From assembly GCA_022801595.1 (NCBI GenBank), contig JAAWSO010000006.1, positions 1 to 64,000 on the forward strand: a stretch of 64,000 bases of DNA, read 5' to 3'. The number at the start of each line of letters is the position of its first letter. Within the stretch, counting starts at the first letter, position 1. The translations under genes and the position numbers were made by a program. The DNA comes from Clostridiales bacterium. GTDB taxonomy: Bacteria > Bacillota > Clostridia > Oscillospirales > Acutalibacteraceae. Below the pieces are notes generated by a model, which ran no database searches, was not told the DNA's origin, and was given only the letters and a program-made list of their open reading frames with translations. This document shows, piece after piece, positions 1 through 7,439 of this stretch.

Positions 1-160
1 AAATTCCCGGAATCTTTGATTCCGTTGGCATTTCCAGGTTATTATACCACACCTGCGGTGAGCAAGTCGCGCACGCTCCCTCCGGTCGCCAAATTGCACG
101 GGAACCCATGCGCCCAAATGCCCGCGCTGCAGGTTCACTGCGGATATTATACCATAAAAG
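1..160 (-). repeat. dispersed hairpin repeat, copy 1 (cut by window edge)
   Basis: Read on the minus strand this stretch runs from a TATGGTATAATA motif (about 160-145) through a GC-rich middle to a second GGTATAATAACC motif (about 48-37). It ends in the hairpin CGGAATC-aaa-GATTCCG (24-8). The same order recurs on the plus strand at about 1900-2062, and the hairpin end alone recurs at 1785-1850 and 58240-58315. The 31-nt block at 47-77 matches 1985-2015 at 26 of 31 positions by eye. The element has no coding potential I trust. It may continue beyond base 1. Confidence 0.7.
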
Positions 161-244
161 CAGGACAATTACGAATGTTATTTCCTATATCCCCATCAAT
201 TTGTAAAAATAATTGTTCTTCCAAATTGCTCGACAGAATATGAG

Positions 245-272
245 TTACATGAATGAAAAAATATGATATCAT
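245..272 (+). promoter_or_regulatory. candidate sigma-A promoter of the interrupted gene
   Basis: TTACAT (245-250) and TATCAT (267-272) are separated by 16 bp. They lie about 30 bp upstream of the original ATG at 303, which has an AGAGG ribosome binding site at 291-295. The surroundings are AT-rich, which raises the chance of a fortuitous match. Confidence 0.4.
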
Positions 273-302
273 TTTACAAATTTAATTAATAGAGGTCATA
301 GA

Positions 303-821
303 ATGAAAAATCTTATTAACAGTATCTGACTTGCAGTTAATTCAGAAAATTATTATGTTTCCCTATTCATTGCACTATCATTGCCAGACATATGTGGAAA
401 AATAGAAAATCCCAAGGAGGGATCGCAAAGTAGAGATAAAAAGTGGATTTCTGAGAATTTAATTGATTTTGAATCTATGGTTTATGGACATAAATTAATG
501 CCATATCAACAATTATGTCCGTCTGACTTATATGCGCTTCGTTGCGCTGTATTGTATCAAAGAAACTTAAACATCAATGGCCAAAAAGCGAAACAAAGAG
601 TGGAAGGGTTCAAACTAATTGACCATAGCGAGAATGATATTCACTGTAATATCATCGATAGTCAAATGCAATTTGATATAAAACATTTTTGTTTGGATAT
701 GGCGCAATGTGTAGAAAATTGGAATCAATCAAATCATCAAATTGGTTTAACGATTTATAGTGGATCAGAAATTTTTATATCATTTCAGCAATATAAAAAA
801 CGGAATGCCATACGTAAATAG
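303..821 (+). pseudogene. conserved hypothetical protein interrupted by an in-frame TGA
   Basis: An ATG at 303 with an AGAGG Shine-Dalgarno opens a frame encoding MKNLINSI, then a TGA at 327-329. The same frame then continues uninterrupted to the TAG at 819-821. The readthrough sequence (LAVNSENYYVSLFIALSLP, then DICGKIENPKEGSQ) resembles the start of a widespread family of about 170-aa hypothetical proteins carrying a FIALxLPDICG-type motif. I infer one intact gene disabled by a single nonsense change. A TTG at 381 could start a 146-residue remnant, but it has no convincing ribosome binding site. The gene is clearly more AT-rich than its neighbours, which suggests transfer. Function is unknown. 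Because the other genes use TGA as a normal stop, recoding is unlikely. Confidence 0.65.
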
Positions 822-834
822 CATTCCGTTTCTT
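797..834. terminator. bidirectional terminator between the interrupted gene and sigG
   Basis: Perfect 11-bp stem AAACGGAATGC (798-808) / GCATTCCGTTT (821-831) with a 12-nt loop. A-rich and T-rich flanks allow termination on both strands, serving the two convergent genes. Confidence 0.8.
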
Positions 835-838
835 TCCT

Positions 839-1609
839 TTAAATATCTTTTTTGATCTTGTCCAGCGCACCCTTTTCCAGCCGGGAGACTTGGGCCTGGG
901 AAATCCCGATTTCGCTTGCTACTTCCATTTGGGTTTTTCCTTGGAAGAACCGCATGGACATGATTTTCTTTTCCCGGTCGCTCAAATCGTTGATCGCTTC
1001 CTTCAAAGCGATTTCATCCAGCCAATTTTTATCGTCGTTGTTGTCGCCGACTTGATCCATTACATAAATCGTATCGCCGCCGTCGGAGAACACTGGTTCA
1101 TACAACGAAACCGGTTCTACAATGGATTCCAGCGCCAGCACCACGTCTTCCCGTTTGATGCCCAGGCCTTTGGCAATTTCATCCACGGAAGGCTCCTTGC
1201 CGTTGAGAGAGGTGAGTCGTTCTTTTTCTTGCATCGCCCGGTAGGCGGTGTCCCGCATGGAGCGGCTGACGCGGATGGAGTTGTTATCCCGTAGGTAGCG
1301 GCGGATTTCTCCGATAATCATGGGCACGCCGTAGGTAGAAAATTTCACCATTTGGTTGATATCAAAATGGTCAATTGCCTTAATCAGACCAATACAGCCG
1401 ACTTGAAACAGGTCGTCCAGGTTTTCCCCACGATTGGTGAAGCGCTGGATCACGCTGAGCACCAACCGCAGATTACCGCTGATCAGCTCTTCCCGTGCGG
1501 CCATGTCCCCTTCCTTAACCCGCTTGAGAAGTTCGGTTTTTTCTTTTTCCGTAAGCACCTTAAGCTTGGATGTGTTTACTCCGCAAATTTCAACTTTATT
1601 ATATTGCAA
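839..1609 (-). CDS. sigG: RNA polymerase sporulation sigma factor SigG
   Basis: SigG directs late forespore transcription of DNA-protection and germination genes. The 256-residue product has the family's N-terminal NKVEICGVNTSKL motif and the usual length (about 260). Sigma-70 region 2 includes NLRLVLSVIQRF and DLFQVGCIGLIKAID, with region 3 in the middle. A C-terminal region 4 helix-turn-helix follows (QMEVASEIGISQAQVSRLEK). Its ribosome binding site is GGAGGA just before the ATG. The usual spoIIGA-sigE neighbours are absent, so the gene stands alone and converges on the interrupted gene. The upstream region carries a forespore-type promoter, in line with autoregulation known for this gene in bacilli. 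Confidence 0.95.
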   Translation of the reverse strand: MQYNKVEICGVNTSKLKVLTEKEKTELLKRVKEGDMAAREELISGNLRLVLSVIQRFTNRGENLDDLFQVGCIGLIKAIDHFDINQMVKFSTYGVPMIIGEIRRYLRDNNSIRVSRSMRDTAYRAMQEKERLTSLNGKEPSVDEIAKGLGIKREDVVLALESIVEPVSLYEPVFSDGGDTIYVMDQVGDNNDDKNWLDEIALKEAINDLSDREKKIMSMRFFQGKTQMEVASEIGISQAQVSRLEKGALDKIKKDI

Positions 1610-1642
1610 TTTTACGACTCCTCCTTACTTGGTCACAGTACC

Positions 1643-1671
1643 ATTATTGCCCGGAGGAGCAAGGAACATTC
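1643..1671 (-). promoter_or_regulatory. candidate SigF/SigG-type promoter of sigG
   Basis: On the minus strand GAATG (671-667 of the 1 kb block, i.e. 1671-1667) is followed after 17 bp by CAATAAT preceded by GG. This resembles the SigF/SigG pattern (GmATR then GGnrAnAnT). It lies about 35 bp upstream of the sigG start. The match is imperfect and assigned by eye. Confidence 0.4.
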
Positions 1672-1780
1672 ACCCTCGACATTCTTTCCCAAATTCTTCC
1701 TGAAACAAAGGTTTTCCCGGATGAACCTGGGCTTTGGAACCAAGAAGCCAGTGGTATTTCTCATTGGCAAAGCATAGTTT

Positions 1781-2062
1781 TTATGGTATCATAACCTCGA
1801 AACGCCAGCGGAATTGAAGATTCCGGGGGTTTTTGAGAACATGGAATCATAAAAAGAGCTGCACTCTCAAGGCGATGCCGTTTTTGCGCGCTGCGCAAGC
1901 TTTTTATGCTATCCTATCCGCCGTGAGACGGTAACCCATGCATTTCCGCATGGCCAGTATCTGCCTAGTTCGGCGGCGGGAGGGAGCGTACACGACTTGC
2001 TTGCTGCAGGTGTGGTCATAACCTGGAAATGAGGGCGGAATCAAAAATTCCGGGAATTTTGC
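1781..2062 (+). repeat. dispersed hairpin repeat, composite copy 2
   Basis: Two hairpin ends lie head to tail. The first is TATGGTATCATAACC at 1786-1800 with stem CGGAATT-gaa-GATTCCG (1809-1825, one G-T pair). The second is GGTCATAACC at about 2014-2023 with stem CGGAAT-caaaa-ATTCCG (2036-2052). Between them lies the GC-rich body (about 1900-2015) that matches copy 1 in inverted orientation. The gene-free interval 1610-2094 is otherwise filled only by the sigG promoter region. Confidence 0.7.
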
Positions 2063-2094
2063 AGAACTTTCGTCACAAAAAGGAGCGTTTTTGC

Positions 2095-2376
2095 ATGGAG
2101 GAAAATCATTGGCTAAAAGAACATAGCCCATACCGACGGCATTGGAGCAAAAAGCAGCAGTTTTCCCATTACGTGTGTTGTGGAATGAGTCCAGAATCCA
2201 CAACGCTTCAGCTCCGGCACGATTATCCCAAAACTAGGGAAGACGTATGGTTTCCACTGTATAGATGCAAGAGGTGTGGAAGCTGGTATATTTTCTTGGA
2301 CGGAAAAGGGAAACGGCTGGATTCCTTGTTGAAATATCAGATACGGGAAGCACAGGGGAAAGAGGAACCGAAATAA
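2095..2376 (+). CDS. small protein of unknown function with a CxxC knuckle
   Basis: I do not recognise a family for this 93-residue product. The ATG at 2095 is chosen because AGGAG sits at 2080-2084; a longer frame from 2029 would run into the repeat. The protein is basic and soluble. It has an adjacent pair of cysteines near residue 28 and a YRCKRCGSWYIF knuckle near residue 63, consistent with a zinc ribbon. It follows the repeat directly and precedes the NusG-II gene, with a possible promoter between them. Confidence 0.6.
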   Translation: MEENHWLKEHSPYRRHWSKKQQFSHYVCCGMSPESTTLQLRHDYPKTREDVWFPLYRCKRCGSWYIFLDGKGKRLDSLLKYQIREAQGKEEPK

Positions 2377-2389
2377 GCGGATTTTTCCC

Positions 2390-2418
2390 TTGATTTTCTA
2401 TAGAATTTCCGGTATGCT
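2390..2418 (+). promoter_or_regulatory. candidate promoter of the NusG-II/Gx pair
   Basis: TTGATT (2390-2395) and TATGCT (2413-2418) are 17 bp apart. They lie about 30 bp upstream of the ATG at 2451, which is preceded by AGGGGAG. Confidence 0.4.
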
Positions 2419-2450
2419 TTAAAGACAATAAACAGGGGAGCGGGGACGCT

Positions 2451-2843
2451 ATGGACAAGCAACAGACCGGAAAAACATCAAAAAAATGGAAGATCCTTTT
2501 GTTCGCGCTGGGCTTTGGGGTTGTGCTGGGAGGATTGCTGACTGCTTGGATTTTGATTTCCAACACCAAAACCAGCAATTCCGTTGCCAAGGTGTATCAA
2601 CATGGAACGGAGATTTATGCCGTGGATGTGAGCAAAGTGGACAAGGCATATACTTATGAGGTGAAGGGGAGCCATGGGGAGCGAAATGTGGTGTTGATCG
2701 AGCCGGGCAAGATTTCGATTTCGGAAGCTAGCTGTCCGGATCAAGTATGCGTTCACACCGGGGCAATTGAAGCGGGAACCCTCTTGCCGATTGTATGTCT
2801 TCCCAACAAGGTGGAGATCAAAATGGAAGGCAGTCTAAATTAG
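2451..2843 (+). CDS. NusG domain II-containing membrane-anchored protein
   Basis: A 130-residue protein with one N-terminal membrane segment (about residues 13-37, after a basic KKWK start) and an extracytoplasmic C-terminal domain. The pattern YEVKGSHGERNVVLIEPGKISISEASCPDQVC (read as two motifs: EVKGSHGERNV and SCPDQVCVHTG) is typical of the NusG_II (PF07009) family. Despite the name it is not the transcription factor NusG. Its biochemical role is unknown. In many Firmicutes it is paired with a Gx transporter gene as here (10-bp gap), which suggests a shared membrane function. Confidence 0.8.
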   Translation: MDKQQTGKTSKKWKILLFALGFGVVLGGLLTAWILISNTKTSNSVAKVYQHGTEIYAVDVSKVDKAYTYEVKGSHGERNVVLIEPGKISISEASCPDQVCVHTGAIEAGTLLPIVCLPNKVEIKMEGSLN

Positions 2844-2852
2844 GAGCCGTTT

Positions 2853-3362
2853 ATGCGTAATATAAAGAAAATGGTGCTGTCCGCTATGATGACCGCCAAT
2901 GCCTTGACCATCTTTGTCCTGGAAGCGCAGCTGCCGCCTTTGGCTCCGATTCCTGGAATCAAATTAGGGCTTGCCAATGTAGTTACGCTGGCGACCATTT
3001 TGCTGTTGGGTAATAAGGCGGGAATCGCGGTTCACATCCTGCGGATTTTTCTAGGAACCCTGTTCACCGGACAGGCGGTTTCCTTTCTATACAGCATGTC
3101 CGGCGGGATATGTTGCCTGCTGGTTATGTTGCTGACTGTCCGATTGTTTGGGAAAAATTTGATCTGGCTGGTGAGCATGCTTGCGGCCATCGCCCACATT
3201 GGCGGGCAGTTGGTTGTTGCCATGTGGGTGCTGGAGACGGTCAGTATTGTATTGTATTTGCCGATTCTATTGTTCAGCAGTATTTTGACTGGTTTTTTTA
3301 CCGGAATGTGCGTCCAAATCATCATCAAACGGTACCCTAGCATTCTCCGTATGAATTTTTGA
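2853..3362 (+). CDS. Gx transporter / heptaprenyl diphosphate synthase component I-like membrane protein
   Basis: 169 residues with about five hydrophobic helices. It matches the Hpre_diP_synt_I (PF07456, Gx transporter) family by the start LSAMMTANALTIFVLEAQLP and the motif PGIKLGLANVVTLATILLLG. The family resembles small ECF-type substrate-binding membrane subunits. The annotation as a prenyl synthase component is historical and probably not catalytic. It forms a two-gene unit with the preceding NusG-II gene. The substrate is not visible from sequence. Confidence 0.75.
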   Translation: MRNIKKMVLSAMMTANALTIFVLEAQLPPLAPIPGIKLGLANVVTLATILLLGNKAGIAVHILRIFLGTLFTGQAVSFLYSMSGGICCLLVMLLTVRLFGKNLIWLVSMLAAIAHIGGQLVVAMWVLETVSIVLYLPILLFSSILTGFFTGMCVQIIIKRYPSILRMNF

Positions 3363-3461
3363 CCGTTATGAAAGATAAATTTCTAGTTTTTCCATAAAGG
3401 GTTCTTGCGTATTCTTGGGCTCTCCTGGAAATGAGATCATGTTTGAAAAGGAGGAAGAGGC

Positions 3462-3905
3462 ATGGTTCCCAAACAGAAACTGGCGTGGATTCTGGCATTT
3501 TTACCTTTACTGGCGATTCCGATCCGCCTCCTGTTTCTCTATCCTCCCTTCCAACCGGCCCAACCCATTGCCCAGGTATTGGATTTGCCGGAGAGTGAGC
3601 TGGTATCGGTGGATGCCGTTTGTTTCGATACGTTGCGGTCCACTGACCCGGAACAAGTAAAACAATGGGAAATTTTCCTGTGCAAGGAAGAAAATAAAAT
3701 CCTATTGGTTTCGGAGTCGGGAGCGGCAAGGAAAGGATGGGGGCAAATCCGCTTGAATTTTGCGGATGGGAGCGATCCGTATATCAACGATTGGGCCAAT
3801 CCAGAGATCGGGAAATATTCTTATCGTTTTGTGGAGGAATCTAAGAAGCAAGAGGCGATTCAGTTATTTTTGGATACCTTCGCCAAAAAGGAGGTTGTGG
3901 AATGA
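3462..3905 (+). CDS. unknown protein with N-terminal membrane anchor
   Basis: Not recognised. 147 residues; AGGAGG ribosome binding site about 8 bp before the ATG. An N-terminal hydrophobic stretch (about 8-30, proline-containing) looks like an uncleaved signal anchor. It is followed by a polar alpha/beta-looking domain of about 115 residues without cysteines that could be metal ligands. It overlaps the next small membrane gene by ATGA, so the two are translationally coupled and probably act together at the membrane. Confidence 0.65.
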   Translation: MVPKQKLAWILAFLPLLAIPIRLLFLYPPFQPAQPIAQVLDLPESELVSVDAVCFDTLRSTDPEQVKQWEIFLCKEENKILLVSESGAARKGWGQIRLNFADGSDPYINDWANPEIGKYSYRFVEESKKQEAIQLFLDTFAKKEVVE

Positions 3906-4066
3906 AAAAATATAAGGCGCAAATGGTCACTTTCGTTTGTGTGGTTCTTTTCACAATTCTGGTTCTGCTTGGAATTTGGATTTGGTCGATGAACCATGTA
4001 GGATTAGGACCATCCCCAGAAGTTTACAATATGAATGCAAATTATAATTTAGTTATTTACGATTAA
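3902..4066 (+). CDS. 54-residue single-pass membrane microprotein
   Basis: The ATG at 3902 overlaps the preceding TGA. The product begins MKKYKAQ and has one strong membrane helix (about residues 8-29, ending in GIWIWSM). It ends in a short Asn/Tyr-rich tail (YNMNANYNLVIYD). The ribosome binding site AAAAAGGAGG lies inside the upstream gene and a strong terminator follows, so this is the last gene of a two-gene unit. No family recognised. Confidence 0.6.
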   Translation: MKKYKAQMVTFVCVVLFTILVLLGIWIWSMNHVGLGPSPEVYNMNANYNLVIYD

Positions 4067-4081
4067 TAAAGAGCAAACAAG

Positions 4082-4123
4082 AAAAAAGCCTCCTGTTTTC
4101 AATATGAAACAGGAGGCTTTTTT
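4082..4123. terminator. bidirectional terminator
   Basis: AAAAAAGCCTCCTGTTTC-type stem (4082-4099) pairs with GAAACAGGAGGCTTTTTT (4106-4123) across a short loop. It ends both the orphan pair and the convergent ppa gene. Confidence 0.9.
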
Positions 4124-4143
4124 CTTAATGTATTCATGAAGTT

Positions 4144-4677
4144 TTATTTGCAAAACTTATCAAGATAGGTGTCAATACAGGTGCGGATGATTTGCAAAGC
4201 ATCTTCCCGACCGCTGACTTCCTCAATGGCAGTAACCTTATGTTCTAGTTCTTTGTAAACAGAGAAGAAGTGAGACATTTCATTGAAGATGTGGGGAGGA
4301 AGCTCGCTGATGTCCTGAAAGGTGTTGTAGGTTGGGTCGTTGAATGGAATCGCGATAATTTTCTCATCCTTTTCGCCGCCGTCCACCATGCGGATTACAC
4401 CGATGGGATAGCAACGGATCAAAGAAAGAGGCAGAATGTCCTCAGAACAGAGAACCAGCACATCCAATGGATCGCCGTCATCGGCGAAGGTACGAGGGAT
4501 AAAACCGTAGTTGGCAGGATAGTGGGTGGAAGTATGGAGAACACGATCCATCATCAACATGCCGGTCTCTTTGTCTAACTCATACTTTGCTTTTCCGCCT
4601 TTGGTGATCTCGATAACAGCAAAGAAATCATCATCCTTAATACGCTTTGGCGAAATATCATGCCAAATATTCATCAT
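4144..4677 (-). CDS. ppa: inorganic pyrophosphatase (family I)
   Basis: Hydrolyses pyrophosphate to phosphate, pulling biosynthetic reactions forward. The 177-residue length and the motifs fit soluble family I enzymes: YELDKETG near residue 33, HYPANYGFIPRT near 53 and the metal-binding DGDPLDVLVL near 68. Of the two tandem ATGs, the first is favoured because GGAGG lies 9 bp upstream. It is monocistronic, with its own promoter and terminator. Confidence 0.95.
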   Translation of the reverse strand: MMNIWHDISPKRIKDDDFFAVIEITKGGKAKYELDKETGMLMMDRVLHTSTHYPANYGFIPRTFADDGDPLDVLVLCSEDILPLSLIRCYPIGVIRMVDGGEKDEKIIAIPFNDPTYNTFQDISELPPHIFNEMSHFFSVYKELEHKVTAIEEVSGREDALQIIRTCIDTYLDKFCK

Positions 4678-4723
4678 AGTAGATTACCTCCAAAATTTTA
4701 TGGATTTTATATTTGTAAATTTC

Positions 4724-4752
4724 ATTTTATCACATTTTTTTATCATCATCAA
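4724..4752 (-). promoter_or_regulatory. sigma-A promoter of ppa
   Basis: Minus strand TTGATG (4752-4747), 17-bp spacer, TAAAAT (4729-4724), about 47 bp upstream of the ppa start. Confidence 0.6.
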
Positions 4753-4812
4753 CTAATTTTATGGAAAGAATGAATTTGTTGCGAATTGCTTGCAAAAAAG
4801 TTGCATCCCGCT

Positions 4813-4820
4813 CATACAAT
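4813..4820 (+). promoter_or_regulatory. SigE-type -10 element upstream of ylmC
   Basis: CATACAAT matches the mother-cell SigE -10 consensus CATACAnT exactly. No strong SigE -35 is visible at the expected 14-16 bp upstream. It lies about 48 bp before the start of a gene whose family is tied to sporulation. Confidence 0.4.
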
Positions 4821-4868
4821 CCTAAAGGACCCATAAAATCCAAAGAGCAGGGTAGGGAGGTGTGATGG

Positions 4869-5159
4869 ATGAACTGTCGGATCATTGACCTGCGTAATAA
4901 AGAAGTCATCAACGTTAACGACGGCACCCGGCTGGGCTGTGTGTGCGATGTGGAAATCAACACGGAGGACGCGAAGCTCATGTCGGTGATTATTTACGGC
5001 CGTCCTCGTTTTTTTGGCCTGTTTGGCAAGGAGGAGGATGTGGTGATCCCGTGGGATATGGTGCAAACCATTGGGGATGACACGATTTTAGTGCGGTATA
5101 TTGCCCCGATTTCAAAGTCAAAAAACAACAATCCCTTCAGCAAGTTTTTCAATAGTTAG
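4869..5159 (+). CDS. ylmC: YlmC/YmxH family PRC-barrel sporulation protein
   Basis: 96 residues. The sequence MNCRIIDLRNKEVINVNDG then RLGCVCDVEIN is the signature of the YlmC/YmxH PRC-barrel group found in endospore formers. The family is linked to sporulation but its molecular function is not established. GGGAGG lies 8 bp before the ATG. The gene is followed by a 195-bp interval holding the rpsB promoter, so it appears monocistronic. Confidence 0.85.
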   Translation: MNCRIIDLRNKEVINVNDGTRLGCVCDVEINTEDAKLMSVIIYGRPRFFGLFGKEEDVVIPWDMVQTIGDDTILVRYIAPISKSKNNNPFSKFFNS

Positions 5160-5218
5160 AAGAAAGTTTGGGAGAAATTAGCAAGTTTGTATAAAATACA
5201 TAAAAAATGCTAAAATAC

Positions 5219-5247
5219 TTGTAATATCAGATCGCCTGTGATATAAT
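5219..5247 (+). promoter_or_regulatory. promoter of rpsB-tsf
   Basis: TTGTAA (5219-5224), 17 bp, consensus TATAAT (5242-5247). The roughly 100-nt leader that follows contains facing GC-rich segments (for example TTTTCCGC near 5308 and GCGGAGGAAAA near 5326). It could fold as an rpsB autoregulatory leader, though I cannot assign it to a known leader family by eye. Confidence 0.75.
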
Positions 5248-5354
5248 TGTACCGCTAAAACACACGCTTTGGTAAATGACGGTTTGGTGTCCTGGATATT
5301 TTCAGGATTTTCCGCCCTGGCCAAAGCGGAGGAAAAACCAAGGAGGAAAAGAAA

Positions 5355-6089
5355 ATGGCAGTAGTATCTATGAAACAACTTTTGGAGGCTGGCGTACACT
5401 TTGGCCACCAAACAAGAAGATGGAATCCCAAAATGGCAAAGTATATCTTCACCGAACGCAATGGCATTTACATCATTGACCTGCAAAAAACCGTTAAGAA
5501 GCTGGAAGAGGCTTATAACTTTGTCCGTGACATTTCGGTTGAGGGCAAGCCGGTATTGTTTGTTGGCACCAAGAAACAAGCTCAGGATTCCGTGAAGGAA
5601 GAAGCGCAACGGGCGGGCGCATACTACGTAAACGCCCGCTGGTTGGGCGGCATGATGACAAACTTTACCACTATCCGCCGCAGAATTGACCGTCTGGGCC
5701 AACTCAAGGCAATGGAAGAGGACGGTACTTTTGAGCTCCTTCCAAAGAAGGAAGTCATCAAGCTCCGTTTGGAGATTGAGAAGCTTGAGAAATTCTTGGG
5801 CGGCATCAAAGAGATGAGACAATTGCCAGGCGCGCTCTTCATCGTGGATCCACGCAAGGAGAGAATCGCAGTTGCTGAGGCAAAGAAGCTGGGGATTCCG
5901 ATTGTTGCAATTGTAGACACCAACTGTGACCCAGATGAGATTGATTATGTCATCCCAGGTAACGACGACGCGATCCGGGCTGTGAAATTGATTTCCGGCA
6001 CTATGGCGAACGCAATCATCGAAGGCAGAGAAGGCCAGATGGGCGCGGCTGCAGAGGAAGAAGCTGCGGCGGAGAAGGATGCGGAATAA
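5355..6089 (+). CDS. rpsB: 30S ribosomal protein S2
   Basis: Structural protein of the small ribosomal subunit. The 244-residue product starts [27 protein letters not shown], typical of S2 (quoted here as its two signature parts: [11 protein letters not shown] and RRWNPKM). It also carries [12 protein letters not shown] and [15 protein letters not shown]. An AAGGAGG site precedes the ATG. The alanine/glutamate-rich C-terminal tail is a common S2 feature. It is followed by tsf in the usual order, with an intercistronic terminator. Confidence 0.97.
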   Translation: MAVVSMKQLLEAGVHFGHQTRRWNPKMAKYIFTERNGIYIIDLQKTVKKLEEAYNFVRDISVEGKPVLFVGTKKQAQDSVKEEAQRAGAYYVNARWLGGMMTNFTTIRRRIDRLGQLKAMEEDGTFELLPKKEVIKLRLEIEKLEKFLGGIKEMRQLPGALFIVDPRKERIAVAEAKKLGIPIVAIVDTNCDPDEIDYVIPGNDDAIRAVKLISGTMANAIIEGREGQMGAAAEEEAAAEKDAE

Positions 6090-6132
6090 TTTTTGACCGA
6101 TAAAGTAACGGCGGTTTTACCGATTGATAAAG

Positions 6133-6161
6133 TACTCGTCCTACCAGACGGGTATTTTTTT
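6133..6161 (+). terminator. rpsB-tsf intercistronic terminator
   Basis: TACTCGTC (6133-6140) pairs with GACGGGTA (6147-6154, one G-T pair), followed by TTTTTT. A partial terminator here would lower tsf expression relative to rpsB, as known for other rpsB-tsf operons. Confidence 0.65.
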
Positions 6162-6202
6162 CAGAAACGATGAATGTAATAAAAAGAAGCGGAGGAATAA
6201 AA

Positions 6203-7117
6203 ATGGCTTTTACAGCGAAAGACGTTGCAGCGCTTCGCGAGAAGACTGGCTGCGGAATGATGGATTGCAAAAAGGCACTGACTGTTGCGGATGGCAACAT
6301 GGATGCAGCGATTGATTTCCTGAGAGAAAAGGGCTTGGCAGCAGCTGCTAAGAAGTCCGGCCGTATTGCAGCGGAGGGCGTGGCTTATGCTTGCACCAAC
6401 GAGGCTGGCAATGTAGGCGTTGTGGTTGAGATCAATGCTGAGACTGACTTTGTGGCAAAGAACGACGAGTTCGTAAACTTTGTTAACACGGTTGCAAAAA
6501 CGATTATTGAGTGTGCGCCGACAGATGTGGACGCTTTGATGGAATGCAAGGCAGTTGGTGCCGAGCAAACCATTGCTGAGTTGCTTCAGGAGAAAATCCT
6601 GACCATTGGCGAGAATATCAAGATTCGTCGTTTTAGCCGCAAAGAAGGCGTGGTTGTTACTTACAACCACGGTGCAGGCAGAATGGGTGTTCTGGTAGAC
6701 TTTGAGGCTCCTGCAGAGGTTGCCGCAAAGCCAGAATTCAGCGCATATGCAAAGGATATTGCCATGCAGGTCGCAGCTATCGTTCCAAACTACGTTTGCC
6801 CAGACGAAGTGCCGGCAAATGTTGTGGAACATGAGAAAAAGATTCTCACCGAACAAATCATCAACGACGGCAAACCAGCAAATATTGCTGAGAAGATTGT
6901 GGCCGGCAGACTGCAAAAGTTCTTCAAGGAAATTTGCTTGACCGAGCAGCCATTCGTAAAGGATGGCGATCTCTCTGTGAAACAATACACTGAGAAGGTA
7001 TCCAAAGAGCTGGGCGGCGACATCAAAATCCTGAGCTTTACCCGTTTTGAAAAGGGCGAGGGCCTGGAGAAAAAGGAAGACAACTTTGCTGATGAAGTTG
7101 CAAACATGGTAAAATAA
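6203..7117 (+). CDS. tsf: elongation factor Ts
   Basis: Nucleotide exchange factor that regenerates EF-Tu-GTP. Starting at the ATG at 6203 (GGAGG 8 bp upstream) gives 304 residues. The N-terminal UBA-like domain reads AKDVAALREKTGCGMMDCKKAL and the EF-Tu contact motif TDFVAKNDEF follows near residue 80. An in-frame upstream ATG at 6170 lacks a ribosome binding site and is rejected. The gene is cotranscribed with rpsB through the leaky terminator. Confidence 0.96.
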   Translation: MAFTAKDVAALREKTGCGMMDCKKALTVADGNMDAAIDFLREKGLAAAAKKSGRIAAEGVAYACTNEAGNVGVVVEINAETDFVAKNDEFVNFVNTVAKTIIECAPTDVDALMECKAVGAEQTIAELLQEKILTIGENIKIRRFSRKEGVVVTYNHGAGRMGVLVDFEAPAEVAAKPEFSAYAKDIAMQVAAIVPNYVCPDEVPANVVEHEKKILTEQIINDGKPANIAEKIVAGRLQKFFKEICLTEQPFVKDGDLSVKQYTEKVSKELGGDIKILSFTRFEKGEGLEKKEDNFADEVANMVK

Positions 7118-7167
7118 ACACGCAAGGGAGACGACACGTGCAAGAATGCTTTTTATCAGAGAAAGGC

Positions 7168-7198
7168 AACGTGCGCAACGCGCTCACTGTAGGTGTGG
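7168..7198 (+). repeat. possible remnant of the dispersed repeat body
   Basis: This 31-nt block, ending in GTAGGTGTGG, agrees at 25 of 31 positions by eye with the repeat body at 47-77 (inverted) and resembles 1985-2015. The hairpin end is missing, so it would be a decayed fragment. Confidence 0.35.
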
Positions 7199-7238
7199 AA
7201 TCAGTTGTTTTTATTGCGAGATACGAGAACGAAAAAGA

Positions 7239-7270
7239 ATGGGTTTGTCCGTAAGGGCAGGCCCATTTTT
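7239..7270 (+). terminator. terminator after tsf
   Basis: ATGGGTTTGTCC (7239-7250) pairs with GGGCAGGCCCAT (7255-7266, several G-T pairs) across GTAA, followed by TTTTT. Confidence 0.8.
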
Positions 7271-7439
7271 GTATTTTCTCTAGAAAATCAAGATTTCTTT
7301 GGAAACAAGGAACCAGGAAATCGGACGGCAGACAAGAGAATCCGGTGGGATCGGGGAAAGTAATATATTCGCTTCTCGCCAAATTTGTTGCTAAATTATA
7401 AATTTGTCAAATCTAACCAAACAATCGACAGAGAAACGC

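Noticed and set aside
327..329. TGA read as selenocysteine or tryptophan
   Set aside because: No selenocysteine insertion hairpin is evident after it, the protein is not a redox family, and TGA is a normal stop for many genes in the window.
5178..5822. 214-codon minus-strand frame over rpsB and its promoter
   Set aside because: It would run across the rpsB promoter and coding region and lacks any family resemblance.
6161..6985. 274-codon minus-strand frame over tsf
   Set aside because: Shadow of tsf; Cys/His-rich low-plausibility protein and no start signals.
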